DNA of 64,000 bases from JAEUMD01 sp050250815 (GTDB lineage: Bacteria; Pseudomonadota; Alphaproteobacteria; Rhizobiales; Hyphomicrobiaceae), in the NCBI GenBank assembly GCA_050250815.1, contig JBFWNY010000017.1, positions 1-64,000 of the forward strand, written 5' to 3'. The notes under the pieces were generated by a model. It worked only from the letters and a program-made list of their open reading frames with translations, was not told the origin of the DNA and searched no databases. The stretch's first letter is position 1. Every line of letters starts with the position of its first letter. Below, one piece after another: positions 35,336-44,938 of this stretch. Made by a program: the position numbers and the translations under genes.

Positions 35336-36835
35336 TCACTTGATGGATCTTTCGCGCTCGACGTGCGTGGGCCACAAATCATGGTATTCGCGCCGGCCGT
35401 CCTCGTGCGTGATCGACAGGCCCCACCACTTGCGCCGCACCTCCTGATAGTGGATCTCAGGATCGTACACGTGGCTTGCCACGCCGAGGCGATAGGCATC
35501 GAGGCGGCCGATGGCCGAGAGCACGGTAAAGCCGGCAACAACGAGGTTGCGCTCATCGGTAACGAGCTGCACCTGGGCGTTGAGCAGCTCCTGCTCGGCA
35601 TTGAGCACGTCGAGCAGCGTGCGCTGGCCGACCTTCTCTTCTTCGCGCACGCCGGTAAGCGCAGTCTGGTTGGCGTTGACCTGGGTGCGATCCGACTGAA
35701 CCTGTGCACGCGCCGCCTGCAGCTGTGACCACGAGGCGATCACCGCTTCACGAATCTCGGTGCGGACCTGCTCGATCTCCTGCAGACGGCTGACGTGAAT
35801 GTGCTTGGCCTGACGGACCCGCGCCGTAACCTCACCGCCCTGGTAGATGGGCACGTTGACCCGGCCGATGACGGTGCCCGTCTCGCTCTCGTCGATCGAG
35901 CGACTGGGATCGAACCGCTCCTGCCACGTGGCCTCGAGCTGGGCCGAGGGCAGAAGCTCGCCGCGGATGCGGTCGACCGTGTGGCGCGCGGCCTGCTCGC
36001 GGTAGAGCGCCGCGATAAGCAGCGCGTTCTCCTGCTCTGCGATCGCCGTCGACTCGTTGAGCGAGTGCGGAATGAAGCGGTCCGGCGGCCCCGGGTCGCG
36101 GACGCCACTCGGCGGACTTCCAATCACGCGCTCGTAGGTTGCGCGGCTGCTCTTCAGATTGGCGCGCGCCAGATCGAGTGCAGACACCGCGCCCGCACGC
36201 CGCGCTTCGGCTTGTGCGACGTCCGTGCGTGTCACTTCGCCGACGGCGAAACGGTCGCGCGTGGCGCGCAGCTCGCGCGTCAGCACCGCGACGTTGTTCT
36301 CCTGCAGCCGGACGACTGCCTGGTCGCGCACGACGTCCATGTAGGCGGTCACCGCCTGCAGCAGCACCTGCCGCTCGACATCGCGCAGCGTCTCGCGCCC
36401 GGCGCGGACGCCGGCCTCGGCTTCGTTGACGGCGTTACGCGTCTGGAAGCCGGTGAACAGCGGCTGGGTGAGATTGAGCGCGTAGCCGCGTGGCCCGAAC
36501 GTGCCGTTGGACGGAGCCGAGGGCTTCGTCTCGGTATGCTGCACGCCGGCGTCGGCGCTTGCCGAGATGCGAGGGCGATAACCGGAGTTGGCGCGTGCGA
36601 CCTCCTCGTCGGTTGCCCGCAGGCGGGCGCGCTCGGCGTCGATACGTGGATTGTAGCGATAGGCCGCGGCCAGCGCGTCCTTGAGGGACTCCGCGTCCAC
36701 CGGGCCAGCCGACAGGATCGGCGCGGCCGCAAGGGCCAGCGCCGCAGCAACTGACTGCACGACGGAACGCGGGCGCACGCGGCGCATGCACCGGGCCGTC
36801 GTGCCGCTGTCGGTGTTATCGATCTGAGCCGCCAT
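35336..36835 (-). CDS. tolC: TolC-family outer-membrane efflux channel (copy 1)
   Basis: The 499-residue precursor has a signal peptide ending near AGPVDA|ESL and the two tandem OEP repeats of TolC. GYRPRISASADAG near residue 80 and GYALNLTQPLFTGF mark the first repeat; VPIYQGGEVTARVRQAKH marks the second. It forms the outer-membrane tunnel for tripartite pumps or type I secretion. AAGGA precedes the ATG. A second paralog lies directly upstream on the same strand. Either copy could serve the RND pump at 17-23 kb, which lacks its own channel. Confidence 0.92.
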   Translation of the reverse strand: MAAQIDNTDSGTTARCMRRVRPRSVVQSVAAALALAAAPILSAGPVDAESLKDALAAAYRYNPRIDAERARLRATDEEVARANSGYRPRISASADAGVQHTETKPSAPSNGTFGPRGYALNLTQPLFTGFQTRNAVNEAEAGVRAGRETLRDVERQVLLQAVTAYMDVVRDQAVVRLQENNVAVLTRELRATRDRFAVGEVTRTDVAQAEARRAGAVSALDLARANLKSSRATYERVIGSPPSGVRDPGPPDRFIPHSLNESTAIAEQENALLIAALYREQAARHTVDRIRGELLPSAQLEATWQERFDPSRSIDESETGTVIGRVNVPIYQGGEVTARVRQAKHIHVSRLQEIEQVRTEIREAVIASWSQLQAARAQVQSDRTQVNANQTALTGVREEEKVGQRTLLDVLNAEQELLNAQVQLVTDERNLVVAGFTVLSAIGRLDAYRLGVASHVYDPEIHYQEVRRKWWGLSITHEDGRREYHDLWPTHVERERSIK

Positions 36836-37166
36836 TTGCGATCCTTGCGCGCCGGCAACGGTCAGACCTGATGGAAGGGCTGACGACGTGCCGCGTCAAA
36901 GTTCTAGGACAGCACCTCCGGCGCCGGGAAGGCGAAGCCGCGCCGTGGCGAGCCGCGACTCGAACCACGTGGCGCGATTGTCACAACGACCCCGCGCATG
37001 CACTGATTTAGGCGCGGTATTAACCGATTCGAAGCCTTTACAAGAAATTCCGGCTGGCATGGCGGGCAGGGGTGATCGGCGCGCGAAAGAGCATTTCGGG
37101 CGCAGCGCTCAGCGACGATTCGAGGAACGGACGTCCGGAAGCTCACCGGCCGGGGCCAAGGCGGCC
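36836..37166. other. 331-bp spacer between the two tolC paralogs
   Basis: No gene or clear terminator is seen. A relatively AT-rich patch around 37005-37050 (TGATTTAGG...GGTATTAACC) may hold the promoter of the downstream tolC copy. Confidence 0.35.
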
Positions 37167-38858
37167 CTAGTCGCCGGGCCAGCGCAGACGCTCGCGTAGG
37201 CGCGGCATCGGTCGGGACGTCGGCGGCGATTGGGTTCGCGGCACGACCAACGCCTCGGGAGGCGGAAGACTGTCCCTATCGACGTCATCTACTCTCATAC
37301 CTGCCCTCGTGGGCGGCGGCTCGGGCGGGTCGAAGTCATCGGCTTGGGACCTTCGTGCGGCCACGGGCGCGGGATCGTCCCAGGCTTGCGCAGCCGCTCG
37401 TGGCCGATAACGCAGCGGCTCACGCAAACGCCGCTCGTCGTCGGCGATCGAGGTGCCGACCCATTTGCGGCGGGTCTCCTGATAATGAACCTCGGCATCG
37501 TAGAGCCTGTCGTCGAGGGAGAGGCGGTCGGCGGTGAGCTGCCCCATCGCAGCCAGCAACGAGAACGATGCCACGACGAGATCGCGCCGTGTGCGAACGA
37601 GGCTCACCTCGGCGTCGAGCCGCTCCTGCTCGGCATTGAGCACATCGAGCAGCGTGCGCTGGCCGACTTTCTCCTCCTCGCGCACGCCGCGCAGCGCCGT
37701 CTGCGCCGCATCGACCTGTACTTCGTCGGAGCGCATCTGGGCGCGCGCCGCCTGCAGGCGAGACCATGCCGCGGTGACGTTCGCCTCGCTCTCGGAGCGC
37801 GCCTGCTCAATCTCCTGGATGCGCCCGACATGCTGGTGCTTGGCCTGACGCACGCGCGCGTGCACCTCGCCGCCCTGGTAGAGGGGAATGCTGACGCGTC
37901 CTGTGATGCTGGCTTCAGTCTCCTGGGAGATCAGGCGCGAAACGTCGTTGCGCTCGCCGTAGCTCGCTTCAATCGAGACCTGAGGCAAGAGTTCACCGCG
38001 CACGCGATCGACAGCAAAGCGAGCGGCTTCCTCGCGGTAGAGCGCCGAGACGACGTTGGGGCTGTCGCGCAGCGAGATCTCGATCGCCTGCCCTAGCGAT
38101 TCCGGCAGCAGACGCTCGGGAAACGGCGGCGAATCGAGCGCGGCAGGAGCATGGCCGACGACCTTCAGGTAGGACGCGCGTGCGATCCTGAGATCGGACT
38201 TGGCGAGATCCGCTGCCGACACGGCACGAGCGCGGCGGGCGCGGGCCTGCGCGACATCGGTAAGCGTCACTTCGCGCACGGCGCGGCGCGCCTCGGCCGC
38301 TTCCAGTTCGCGCGACAGAACCCCGACGTTGCTTTCGCGCAAACTTAGAATGCGGCCCGCCGCGACGACGTCGGCGTAGGCTGCAACCGTATCGAGCAGG
38401 GTGCGGCTTTCGACGAGCCGCAGGTCTTGCCGTCCGGCGCGCACGGCAGCTTCAGCCTCGGAGACCGCGCTTTCGGTCCGGAAGCCGGAGAATATCGGTT
38501 GTGAGAGCGACAGCTGATAGCCCCAGGGCTGCGCTTCGCCAGCCGACGGCACCGCAGGCCTCACAGAGGTCGACTGATAGCCCGCCTCTACGGAGCCCCG
38601 TAAGGTCGGCCGGTATCCCGAGGCCGCACGGGCCACATCCTCGTCGGTCGCACGCAGACGGGCGCGCTCGGCGTCGAGCTGCGGATTGTTGCGGTAGGCG
38701 GCGCGCATGGCCTCCTTGAGGCTTTCGGCGCGGGCCTGATGGGCGGGCATGACGCCGGCAGCGATCGCCAGCGCAAGCGCAATGGCGCGCGCACACCGGA
38801 ACGCGCCCGGCGGAGCCGCGCTCCACGGTCCCATGCATGCCTTGTCGTACGCCGCCAT
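37167..38858 (-). CDS. TolC-family outer-membrane efflux channel (copy 2, long tail)
   Basis: From ATG 38858 (preceded by AGGGACAG) the 563-residue precursor has a signal peptide ending HQARA|ESL and two OEP repeats closely parallel to copy 1 (GYRPTLRGSVEAGYQ, GYQLSLSQPIFSGF, IPLYQGGEVHARVRQAKH). It differs by a C-terminal tail of about 100 residues, rich in Arg, Pro and Asp, after the barrel. The near-identical motif layout indicates tandem duplication followed by divergence. Confidence 0.9.
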   Translation of the reverse strand: MAAYDKACMGPWSAAPPGAFRCARAIALALAIAAGVMPAHQARAESLKEAMRAAYRNNPQLDAERARLRATDEDVARAASGYRPTLRGSVEAGYQSTSVRPAVPSAGEAQPWGYQLSLSQPIFSGFRTESAVSEAEAAVRAGRQDLRLVESRTLLDTVAAYADVVAAGRILSLRESNVGVLSRELEAAEARRAVREVTLTDVAQARARRARAVSAADLAKSDLRIARASYLKVVGHAPAALDSPPFPERLLPESLGQAIEISLRDSPNVVSALYREEAARFAVDRVRGELLPQVSIEASYGERNDVSRLISQETEASITGRVSIPLYQGGEVHARVRQAKHQHVGRIQEIEQARSESEANVTAAWSRLQAARAQMRSDEVQVDAAQTALRGVREEEKVGQRTLLDVLNAEQERLDAEVSLVRTRRDLVVASFSLLAAMGQLTADRLSLDDRLYDAEVHYQETRRKWVGTSIADDERRLREPLRYRPRAAAQAWDDPAPVAARRSQADDFDPPEPPPTRAGMRVDDVDRDSLPPPEALVVPRTQSPPTSRPMPRLRERLRWPGD

Positions 38859-39229
38859 CGAGCTGTCCCTGGCCGGCGGGATCGAAGAACCCCGAGCCTC
38901 GGATTGGCGGCCGATTCGCTGAACGAAATGTAAATGGTTCCAGCGGCGGCCCTGCCAGCGCGCCGAGCCGCGCCGCCGCCGCCGTGCCCCGGGGGTGGCG
39001 CTTTTGCCATGCAATTTTCTGGACCCGGCCCAACCTTTGCCGTCAACGGCGCCTAACGGATTGTAGATGTGTGTGGGGTCAGGCCTTCCGCCGGTGGAGC
39101 GGCAGCGGGGGCAACGGCGCCGCCGGCCATCGGCCGGCGGATGAACGGTTTTGGACCAGCAAGGGAGGCGTTCGTCAGCTCCGGCACCCGTGCCACTGCG
39201 GCCCGGGTCCCCCTTCACGAGGTTCAGTC
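38859..39229. other. 371-bp divergent spacer between tolC copy 2 and popZ-like gene
   Basis: No gene is supported. It contains a perfect inverted repeat CCGCCGGCC-ATC-GGCCGGCGG at 39120-39140 and a T-rich patch near 39000-39030. It probably houses divergent promoters; GAGG precedes the popZ-like ATG. Confidence 0.4.
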
Positions 39230-40114
39230 ATGTCGCGTACCGAGAAGAACGGCGAAAGTACGATGGCCGACATTCTGGCGAGCATCCGCCGCCAAGCCGC
39301 AGAGCGAGAGGCCGCGGCCAGGGCCGCTTCCCCGACTCCCCGACCCTCAAATCCCATTGCCGCCGAAGACAGATCGCTTGTCGATGGCGCTGCCGGTCCG
39401 GACGACGGCTTCCCAGTCAGCCGCCTCGTGTCCGCAGCCGATCTGCCCGAGATTCTACGGCCTGCGAAAAGTCATGCCGGACCAGCGCTGGCCCGGCTCG
39501 ATCCCGTCGCGAGGCCTCGTACAAGGCTCACCGAGGCGCTGCGCGTCGTTAGTGCGGCGCCCCCGCGTGCCGAGAGCACTCCGCACCCAGCAGCCGTCGC
39601 GCCGCGCACCGACGACGCGAGTACGGCCTCCGCTGCCGGTTCCACGTCGGCTGTTGACGCCGCGCCGGTTTCGCCGAGCGGCGCTGGACCTTCGAGCGAA
39701 GCGGGTAGGGCCGCAGCCGACGAAATGCCCGAGAGCGGAGCACCGGAAGCCGAGCCACGCCGGGTCATGGTCTCCTTCAAGGACACGCGCATGGCGCGCA
39801 TGGGCCAGGGAGACGGCGCCGCCTCGGAGCCGCCGGTTGCCGCCCTGGTGCCTGCTCCGCCGATGCCGCTCGCCGCACCAAGACCTGTTGCTCGCCCCTC
39901 CGAGCCTGAAGATCGTGAGGTCGCCAACACGCCGCCGGCCACACTCGACGCAGTGCGCGACGGGGCGGCCGAGCTCTTGCGCCCGGTACTGCGTCGTTGG
40001 CTCGCCGACAACATGCCTCGAATCGTGGAGCGCGCCCTGCACATGGAGCTTGCGGATGGCGTGGCGCCGATGCCGCAGGTGCGCACCGGAAGCGGCGGTG
40101 CGCGTGACAAATGA
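39230..40114 (+). CDS. PopZ-like (DUF2497) protein, divergent short paralog
   Basis: The 294-residue protein has the three-part PopZ layout: a short N-terminal helix (TMADILASIRRQAAERE), a long acidic Pro/Ala-rich disordered centre, and a C-terminal oligomerisation region (LLRPVLRRWLADNMPRIVERAL). It is clearly a paralog of the next gene but has a changed N-terminal helix, where clients bind in Caulobacter PopZ. A central stretch of basic, Met-containing residues (MVSFKDTRMARMGQ) is unique. It may modulate or co-assemble with the main PopZ. Confidence 0.78.
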   Translation: MSRTEKNGESTMADILASIRRQAAEREAAARAASPTPRPSNPIAAEDRSLVDGAAGPDDGFPVSRLVSAADLPEILRPAKSHAGPALARLDPVARPRTRLTEALRVVSAAPPRAESTPHPAAVAPRTDDASTASAAGSTSAVDAAPVSPSGAGPSSEAGRAAADEMPESGAPEAEPRRVMVSFKDTRMARMGQGDGAASEPPVAALVPAPPMPLAAPRPVARPSEPEDREVANTPPATLDAVRDGAAELLRPVLRRWLADNMPRIVERALHMELADGVAPMPQVRTGSGGARDK

Positions 40115-40319
40115 GCCGTCCCGCGCCGAGGGAGCACCCGGGAATCAAGTGTTTGTGGATGCAACTCGGGGGAGCGCTCTGAAAGCGTTGATATTGCGGT
40201 GGTTGCATTGAAGCTGCTGATGCGACGGTGTACGAGCTAATGAAAGCGACGAGTGCATCGCGCGGCGCGCGGCCGGGAGCCGTGCGCCGCCGTTGTCGAG
40301 GTGAGCCGAGGTTGTGGCA

Positions 40320-41966
40320 ATGACGAAAGCGTCAAAGGCGTCCGAGCCATCAATGGACGAGATCCTGGCGTCCATCCGCAAGATTATCGCGGAGGAGCCG
40401 GTGGGCTCGCGTCCCGAGCCGCCACTTCCGCCGGGACCGTCGCGGACAGCGCGCCCAGGTGCGCCGTTCGGAGAGCCTTCGCTGTCAGGCCTTGCGTCAG
40501 CTCGTGGTCCGTCTCCAGCAGGCGCACCCAAGCCTGCCAGCCGCTATCCCGAAATCGGCCGGGCAGCAGGGCTGAACGGGGGTGCGCATTCAGGCGACGG
40601 CCCCTCGCTGCCGATGCCAAAGTCTGCTCCAGAGACCGCCAAGCCGGTAGATCCGATCGCCGCTGCACTCGGACGGTCCGCGCAGTCGCCGGCGCCGGAG
40701 GCACCGATACCTTCATCGGCAAGCGCGGAGCCGAGGCGGCAGCCCGATCAGCCGCAACGCCAGTCCATGTGGTCTCAGCCCGAAAGCCAGGCACCGCCGC
40801 AGAGCGTGGCGGTGGAAGACGATATCGGCCGCCTCGCCGAGGCTCTGGGTGCTCGTCCGGCCCCCCTGCCACCGGCCGGACACGACGCAGGAGCTGACAG
40901 TGAGGCGCGTGGCGGCAACGCCGGCAACGGCGCGTCCTCTTTCGACGACGAGCTGAGTGACCTGTTGGCCGATGACCAGCCCATCGCCGCTGCGGTCTCC
41001 GGGCCTGCGCCGCCAAGCCCGGCGGCGGAGGAGCGCGCACCGAGCGGGCAGATGATTGCCCGCAGGACCATCGACTTCGGCTCGATCGTGCCGCAGCGCG
41101 AGGAGGTGCGGGAACCAGGCCGGAACGAGATTTCGGCCGCGGAGATGTCCGCGCCCGATCCCGAGGATGATGTGCCCACCGACATCCGCTCGGCGTCCGC
41201 AGCCGCGGCACCGGCGCCACGTCCTACGGCGCAATCCCGCGCATTCGATCGCATGCTGTCGCATCGCTTGCAGACAGCGACTAAGGCCGCCGAGCCGGTT
41301 CCTTCGCCCGCGCCCCCGTCAGGCCCGATTGTGATCGCCGCCATGCCGGATGATGTGACCGAGGCCCGCAATGAATCCGAGGCTGCCGACGAGCAGGCGC
41401 TCGATGACGCGCACTCCGCGCTGGGCGCTCTGGCGGCCGGGCTTGCTGCCTCTCAGACATCGGGCGCGACCGACAGCGAGCCGACTTTGATCGTCCAGCC
41501 GGCTTCCAACGGCGCGGCGATCGAAGTGCCATCGCCGCCGGCCCCAGAGCGTCCGGCGCCGCTGCTGTCCTCGCATGCCGATGGCGAGGTGGTCCGCGAT
41601 GCCTCCGCGATGTTCCCCTCGCGTGCGAAAGCAGCAGCGGCGATGTCCGCAGCAGTCGCGAAGCCTCCGGTGCCAGAAGCTTCGCCCGCCGCATCCGCAC
41701 CGGCGACTGCAGCCGCATCCGCGCCTGCCGCCGTTGCGTCTCCGGTTGCTGCCGCGGCCTCGATCGGCGCGCTGGTCGCTGCGCCCGCGGCGCTCGGCGG
41801 CAACGTCCGCACGATCGAAGACATGGTGGCGGAGCTGCTGCGCCCGATGCTTCGCGAATGGCTTGCCGAGAACATGCCGCGCATCGTGGAGAAGGCCCTG
41901 CGCATCGAGCTTGCCGAGGGCCTGAAGACGGTTCAGCACCCGCCCCTGCCGCGCAAGGAAGGCTGA
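40320..41966 (+). CDS. popZ: Polar organizing protein PopZ
   Basis: PopZ self-assembles into a polar condensate that anchors the chromosome origin and polarity factors. The 548-residue protein has the canonical N-terminus (SEPSMDEILASIRKIIAEEP), a very long Ala/Pro/Glu-rich disordered spacer, and the C-terminal helices (LLRPMLREWLAENMPRIVEK). It is roughly three times the length of Caulobacter PopZ because of the expanded linker. GAGG lies 8 bases before the ATG. In relatives valS follows; here it is absent. Confidence 0.88.
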   Translation: MTKASKASEPSMDEILASIRKIIAEEPVGSRPEPPLPPGPSRTARPGAPFGEPSLSGLASARGPSPAGAPKPASRYPEIGRAAGLNGGAHSGDGPSLPMPKSAPETAKPVDPIAAALGRSAQSPAPEAPIPSSASAEPRRQPDQPQRQSMWSQPESQAPPQSVAVEDDIGRLAEALGARPAPLPPAGHDAGADSEARGGNAGNGASSFDDELSDLLADDQPIAAAVSGPAPPSPAAEERAPSGQMIARRTIDFGSIVPQREEVREPGRNEISAAEMSAPDPEDDVPTDIRSASAAAAPAPRPTAQSRAFDRMLSHRLQTATKAAEPVPSPAPPSGPIVIAAMPDDVTEARNESEAADEQALDDAHSALGALAAGLAASQTSGATDSEPTLIVQPASNGAAIEVPSPPAPERPAPLLSSHADGEVVRDASAMFPSRAKAAAAMSAAVAKPPVPEASPAASAPATAAASAPAAVASPVAAAASIGALVAAPAALGGNVRTIEDMVAELLRPMLREWLAENMPRIVEKALRIELAEGLKTVQHPPLPRKEG

Positions 41967-42047
41967 GGAAGCGCTTCCTTACTCCGTCACCGATGCCCGG
42001 CATGCGCCGGTCACTTCAACCCTGAGGGGCCCGGATTGGCGGGGAGC

Positions 42048-42653
42048 ATGAGCGCGCGCGCGGACACCATAGAGTTCTGGTTCGATTTCGCCTCGGGGTA
42101 CGCGTACTTCGCACACTTCGAGATCGGCAGGATCGAGCAGGAGACGGGCTGTGCCGTGCTGTGGCGGCCTTACATGCTCGGCAGCGCCTTCAAGGTGACG
42201 GGCGCGCAGGGTCTGAGCGCAACGCCGATGAAGGGTGACTACGCGCGCCGCGATTGGCAGCGATTGGCGTCGAGGAAGGGCGTCGAGTTCAGACCGCCCG
42301 CCAATCATCCGGTGGTCGCGCTGGCGCCCAGCCGCATCTTCTATGGCATCGACGAAAGCGATCCGGTCAAGGCACGGGCTTTTGCCGAGGCATGCTTTCG
42401 CCGCTACTTCGGCAACGGCGAAGATATAACCAACGAGGGCGTGCTTCTCACCTGTCTCTACGATTCCGGTGCGAAGACGGCCCATCTCGCTGCGGCGGAA
42501 GATTCGCGCATCAAAGCGGTGCTGAAGGCGCGAAGCGAAGAAGCGCTGCAGAAGGGCGTGTTCGGCTCACCCTTCTTCATCTGGCGGGATGAGCCGTTCT
42601 GGGGGGCGGACCGCGTCGACATGCTGATCGATTGGGTCCGCCGCAACGTCTGA
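42048..42653 (+). CDS. 2-hydroxychromene-2-carboxylate isomerase / DsbA-family (kappa-GST-like) protein
   Basis: The 201-residue cytosolic thioredoxin-fold protein begins with IEFWFDFASGYAYFA, matching HCCA isomerases, where the SxY motif binds glutathione. FGSPFFIWRDEPFWGADR at the end is also typical. HCCA isomerases act in naphthalene-type catabolism, but many homologs have other unknown GSH-linked roles. No other aromatic-degradation gene is nearby. Start chosen at ATG 42048 after GGCGGGG. Confidence 0.85.
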   Translation: MSARADTIEFWFDFASGYAYFAHFEIGRIEQETGCAVLWRPYMLGSAFKVTGAQGLSATPMKGDYARRDWQRLASRKGVEFRPPANHPVVALAPSRIFYGIDESDPVKARAFAEACFRRYFGNGEDITNEGVLLTCLYDSGAKTAHLAAAEDSRIKAVLKARSEEALQKGVFGSPFFIWRDEPFWGADRVDMLIDWVRRNV

Positions 42654-42692
42654 GCCGGGGCATGCTCTTCGGTCTAACGCGTCCTGGGGAAC

Positions 42693-42956
42693 TCAGTACG
42701 GCAGCACCAGCCTTCCCCTGGCGCGCGACACACACGGGCAGAACTCGTGCTCGCGCGTCGCCGCTGTCAGGCACGTGTCATTGTGGATGACTTGCCCCTC
42801 CACGTATTCGGTCGCGCACGTACCGCAGTCGCCCAGCTCGCAGCCCTTGTCGATTGGGACGCCGGCATCGTGCAGGACTTCGAGCGCTGTCTTGTCGACC
42901 GGTACTTCGAGCGTTCGCTCGGACCAGGCCAGTAAGATCTCGAACGCCTCCTTCAT
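42693..42956 (-). CDS. Plant-type [2Fe-2S] ferredoxin
   Basis: The 87-residue protein carries the cluster ligands in CELGDCGTC plus a later Cys in HNDTC, the C-x4-C-x2-C...C pattern of [2Fe-2S] ferredoxins. Additional cysteines (CPC) lie near the end. The ATG overlaps the stop of the caspase-like gene by four bases, so the two proteins are translationally coupled. Its redox partner is not in the window. Confidence 0.85.
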   Translation of the reverse strand: MKEAFEILLAWSERTLEVPVDKTALEVLHDAGVPIDKGCELGDCGTCATEYVEGQVIHNDTCLTAATREHEFCPCVSRARGRLVLPY

Positions 42957-44713
42957 TTCCGTCCGGCAGTCTCGCTCTCGCGGATGATCGCGGTGGTGTA
43001 CTCGTAGCCCTCCCGCGTGCCTCTGACCGAAGACAGAGCGACGCAGTTTTCGAGGGTGCTGATCAGATTGGTGACTTCGGAGTGGGGCGTTGTGAGTTTG
43101 GAATAGCTCGCGGCAATGCACCCAGCCGTGTTGCGGCACACCGTGAGGCAACCGTCGGGGCTGTCGGTATTGGCGGATTTGATCTCGTCTCCCACCACGA
43201 TCAGCTTGTCGTAGAACGCAAAGCCCAGCTTTGTGCGCGACTTTGCGGGCAGCGACAGGCTCGACTCGGACTTGTCAGATGTTGCCGCTGGCGCATCGCT
43301 GCGCGAGCCGCTGCGCACGCCGCTGCGCCAGTTGCGGTCTTCGTGCCGGGCGTCGACCTTCGAGAACAAGGTGCACGTGCCCATTACCGGGATCTTGCGT
43401 CCGTGCTGATAGCCGGTGCAGCCCGCCTGATCGGCACAGGCATTGCGGCAGGCGTCGGGGTTGGGCGCGCGAAACGAGCGGATCTCGGTACCGTCCAGTC
43501 GGACATTGTCGTCCTTGGTGAAGTCTGCCGCGCTGGCATTGGGATCGGGCGCGGCCTGCACCGGGGGCGGCGCGCCTGCGCCTTGCTTGGCCTTGGGCTC
43601 CGTTTCCGCATTTAGCCGGGCGATGTCTCTTGAGCGACGCGCGATCTCAAGGCGCATGCGGGCGAGATCGCGCGCTATGCGTGCGCGATCGGCCGCATCC
43701 TGGGCCTGCCCATGCAACCGCATGGCCTCGAGCAATTCGATCTGCTGCTTGCGCCCCTCCTCCTGGAGGTCCTCCATCTTTCGCCGCGTGTCCGGGCTCG
43801 ATTGCCTGGGGGCGGTGTCTCTTGCCCGTGCCTCAGCTTCGAGCCGTGCGAGGCGCTGCTTGAGGGCCGCATAGTCTTCCCCCGAGGCGGCAGGAGCCGC
43901 CTCGACGGTGCCGCCCGAGGGCGCCGCGCTGCCCGGTACGAAGTAGAAATCCTGCGTGATCGCCGAGTGATCCCACGGAACCTGCCGACCATCGGTCGCC
44001 GCGACAACGTCGTTGCGCACCGCGATCATGGTGGCGTTGAGATTGCGCCCGCGCGACAGCATGTGCTTGACGAGTGCAGCCGTGAACGGCGAGTTCCCCG
44101 CATTGCCATCGAGCGCCACGTTGCCTGGCTGCGTGGCGAAAGCGATGAACGTGCCTAGACCCGTCGCCGTGGCGGCAAGCCCGCGACCGATGGAGGCCGA
44201 GCGCGTGCCCATGGATCGGGCGAGGTTCCGTGACAGCGGGTTGTCGCGGCAGGCATCGAGCACCACGATCGACGTTTTGCCCTCGCGGTCGATCTCCATC
44301 TGCCGCATCACGAAGTCCAGCCGGATCGCCTCGAAGGCAAGGTCGCGTTCCCGCGTCAATTGCGCGTCGACGGGCACGAGGTAGTTCTGGGCGCCGACCT
44401 GCAGCCCGTGGCCTGCGTAATAGAACAGAGCGACCTCGGCACCAGTGAGCTTCTCGGTAAAGCTGCGCAGGGCGGCGTCGAGCTTGCCCTTGTCGGCGTC
44501 GAGCGCCTCGACCACGTCGAAGCCGGCCTGCTGCAACGCTCGCGTCATGGCACGGGCATCGTTCAGGGGATTGGTGAGCGGCGCGGTGTGCCTGTAGGCC
44601 GCATTGCCCACGACGAGTGCGACGCGCGCTTCAGCCGTCGCCTCGCGCGTCAGCCCCGCCAGTGCAAGGAGTGCGAATACACCCAAGAGCAAAGCAAACA
44701 CCGGATGCTTCAC
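42953..44713 (-). CDS. Secreted caspase-like (C14 family) protein with PAN/apple-type domains
   Basis: From a GTG start (GGGGGA 6 bases upstream) the 586-residue precursor has a signal peptide or anchor (residues about 3-24), then a caspase p20-like domain with the catalytic dyad in FYYAGHGLQ (His) and VVLDACRDNP (Cys). A coiled-coil Arg/Glu-rich region (about 300-380) follows, then two Cys-rich PAN/apple-like repeats (PDACRNACADQAGCTGYQ and PDGCLTVCRNTAGCIAASY). This layout occurs in orthocaspases of alphaproteobacteria; substrates are unknown. It is coupled to a ferredoxin. Confidence 0.87.
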   Translation of the reverse strand: MKHPVFALLLGVFALLALAGLTREATAEARVALVVGNAAYRHTAPLTNPLNDARAMTRALQQAGFDVVEALDADKGKLDAALRSFTEKLTGAEVALFYYAGHGLQVGAQNYLVPVDAQLTRERDLAFEAIRLDFVMRQMEIDREGKTSIVVLDACRDNPLSRNLARSMGTRSASIGRGLAATATGLGTFIAFATQPGNVALDGNAGNSPFTAALVKHMLSRGRNLNATMIAVRNDVVAATDGRQVPWDHSAITQDFYFVPGSAAPSGGTVEAAPAASGEDYAALKQRLARLEAEARARDTAPRQSSPDTRRKMEDLQEEGRKQQIELLEAMRLHGQAQDAADRARIARDLARMRLEIARRSRDIARLNAETEPKAKQGAGAPPPVQAAPDPNASAADFTKDDNVRLDGTEIRSFRAPNPDACRNACADQAGCTGYQHGRKIPVMGTCTLFSKVDARHEDRNWRSGVRSGSRSDAPAATSDKSESSLSLPAKSRTKLGFAFYDKLIVVGDEIKSANTDSPDGCLTVCRNTAGCIAASYSKLTTPHSEVTNLISTLENCVALSSVRGTREGYEYTTAIIRESETAGRK

Positions 44714-44938
44714 GCTGAATCCCCCGGAAAAATCGATAAAGCCGGTCCAACACCGTGCAATCGTAGGCCAATGCTGCGCCGCCTGCCAACTCGGCGCCCC
44801 CTCGGAGAACGCCCGGCGTCTCGCAAGGCTGCCGGTCAACATTGTCCGGAATTGGTCCGTAAAGTGAGAGCCGCTTTACCTCGGTTTAATACAGCCCCGG
44901 CATACTGCCCTTGTTCCTTCGTCAAGGAATAGACTGCA

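Noticed and set aside
38837..39229. N-terminal extension of the first PopZ-like protein
   Set aside because: The frame is open upstream, but that part overlaps the tolC start region, and the PopZ N-helix begins directly after the ATG at 39230 with a ribosome-binding site.
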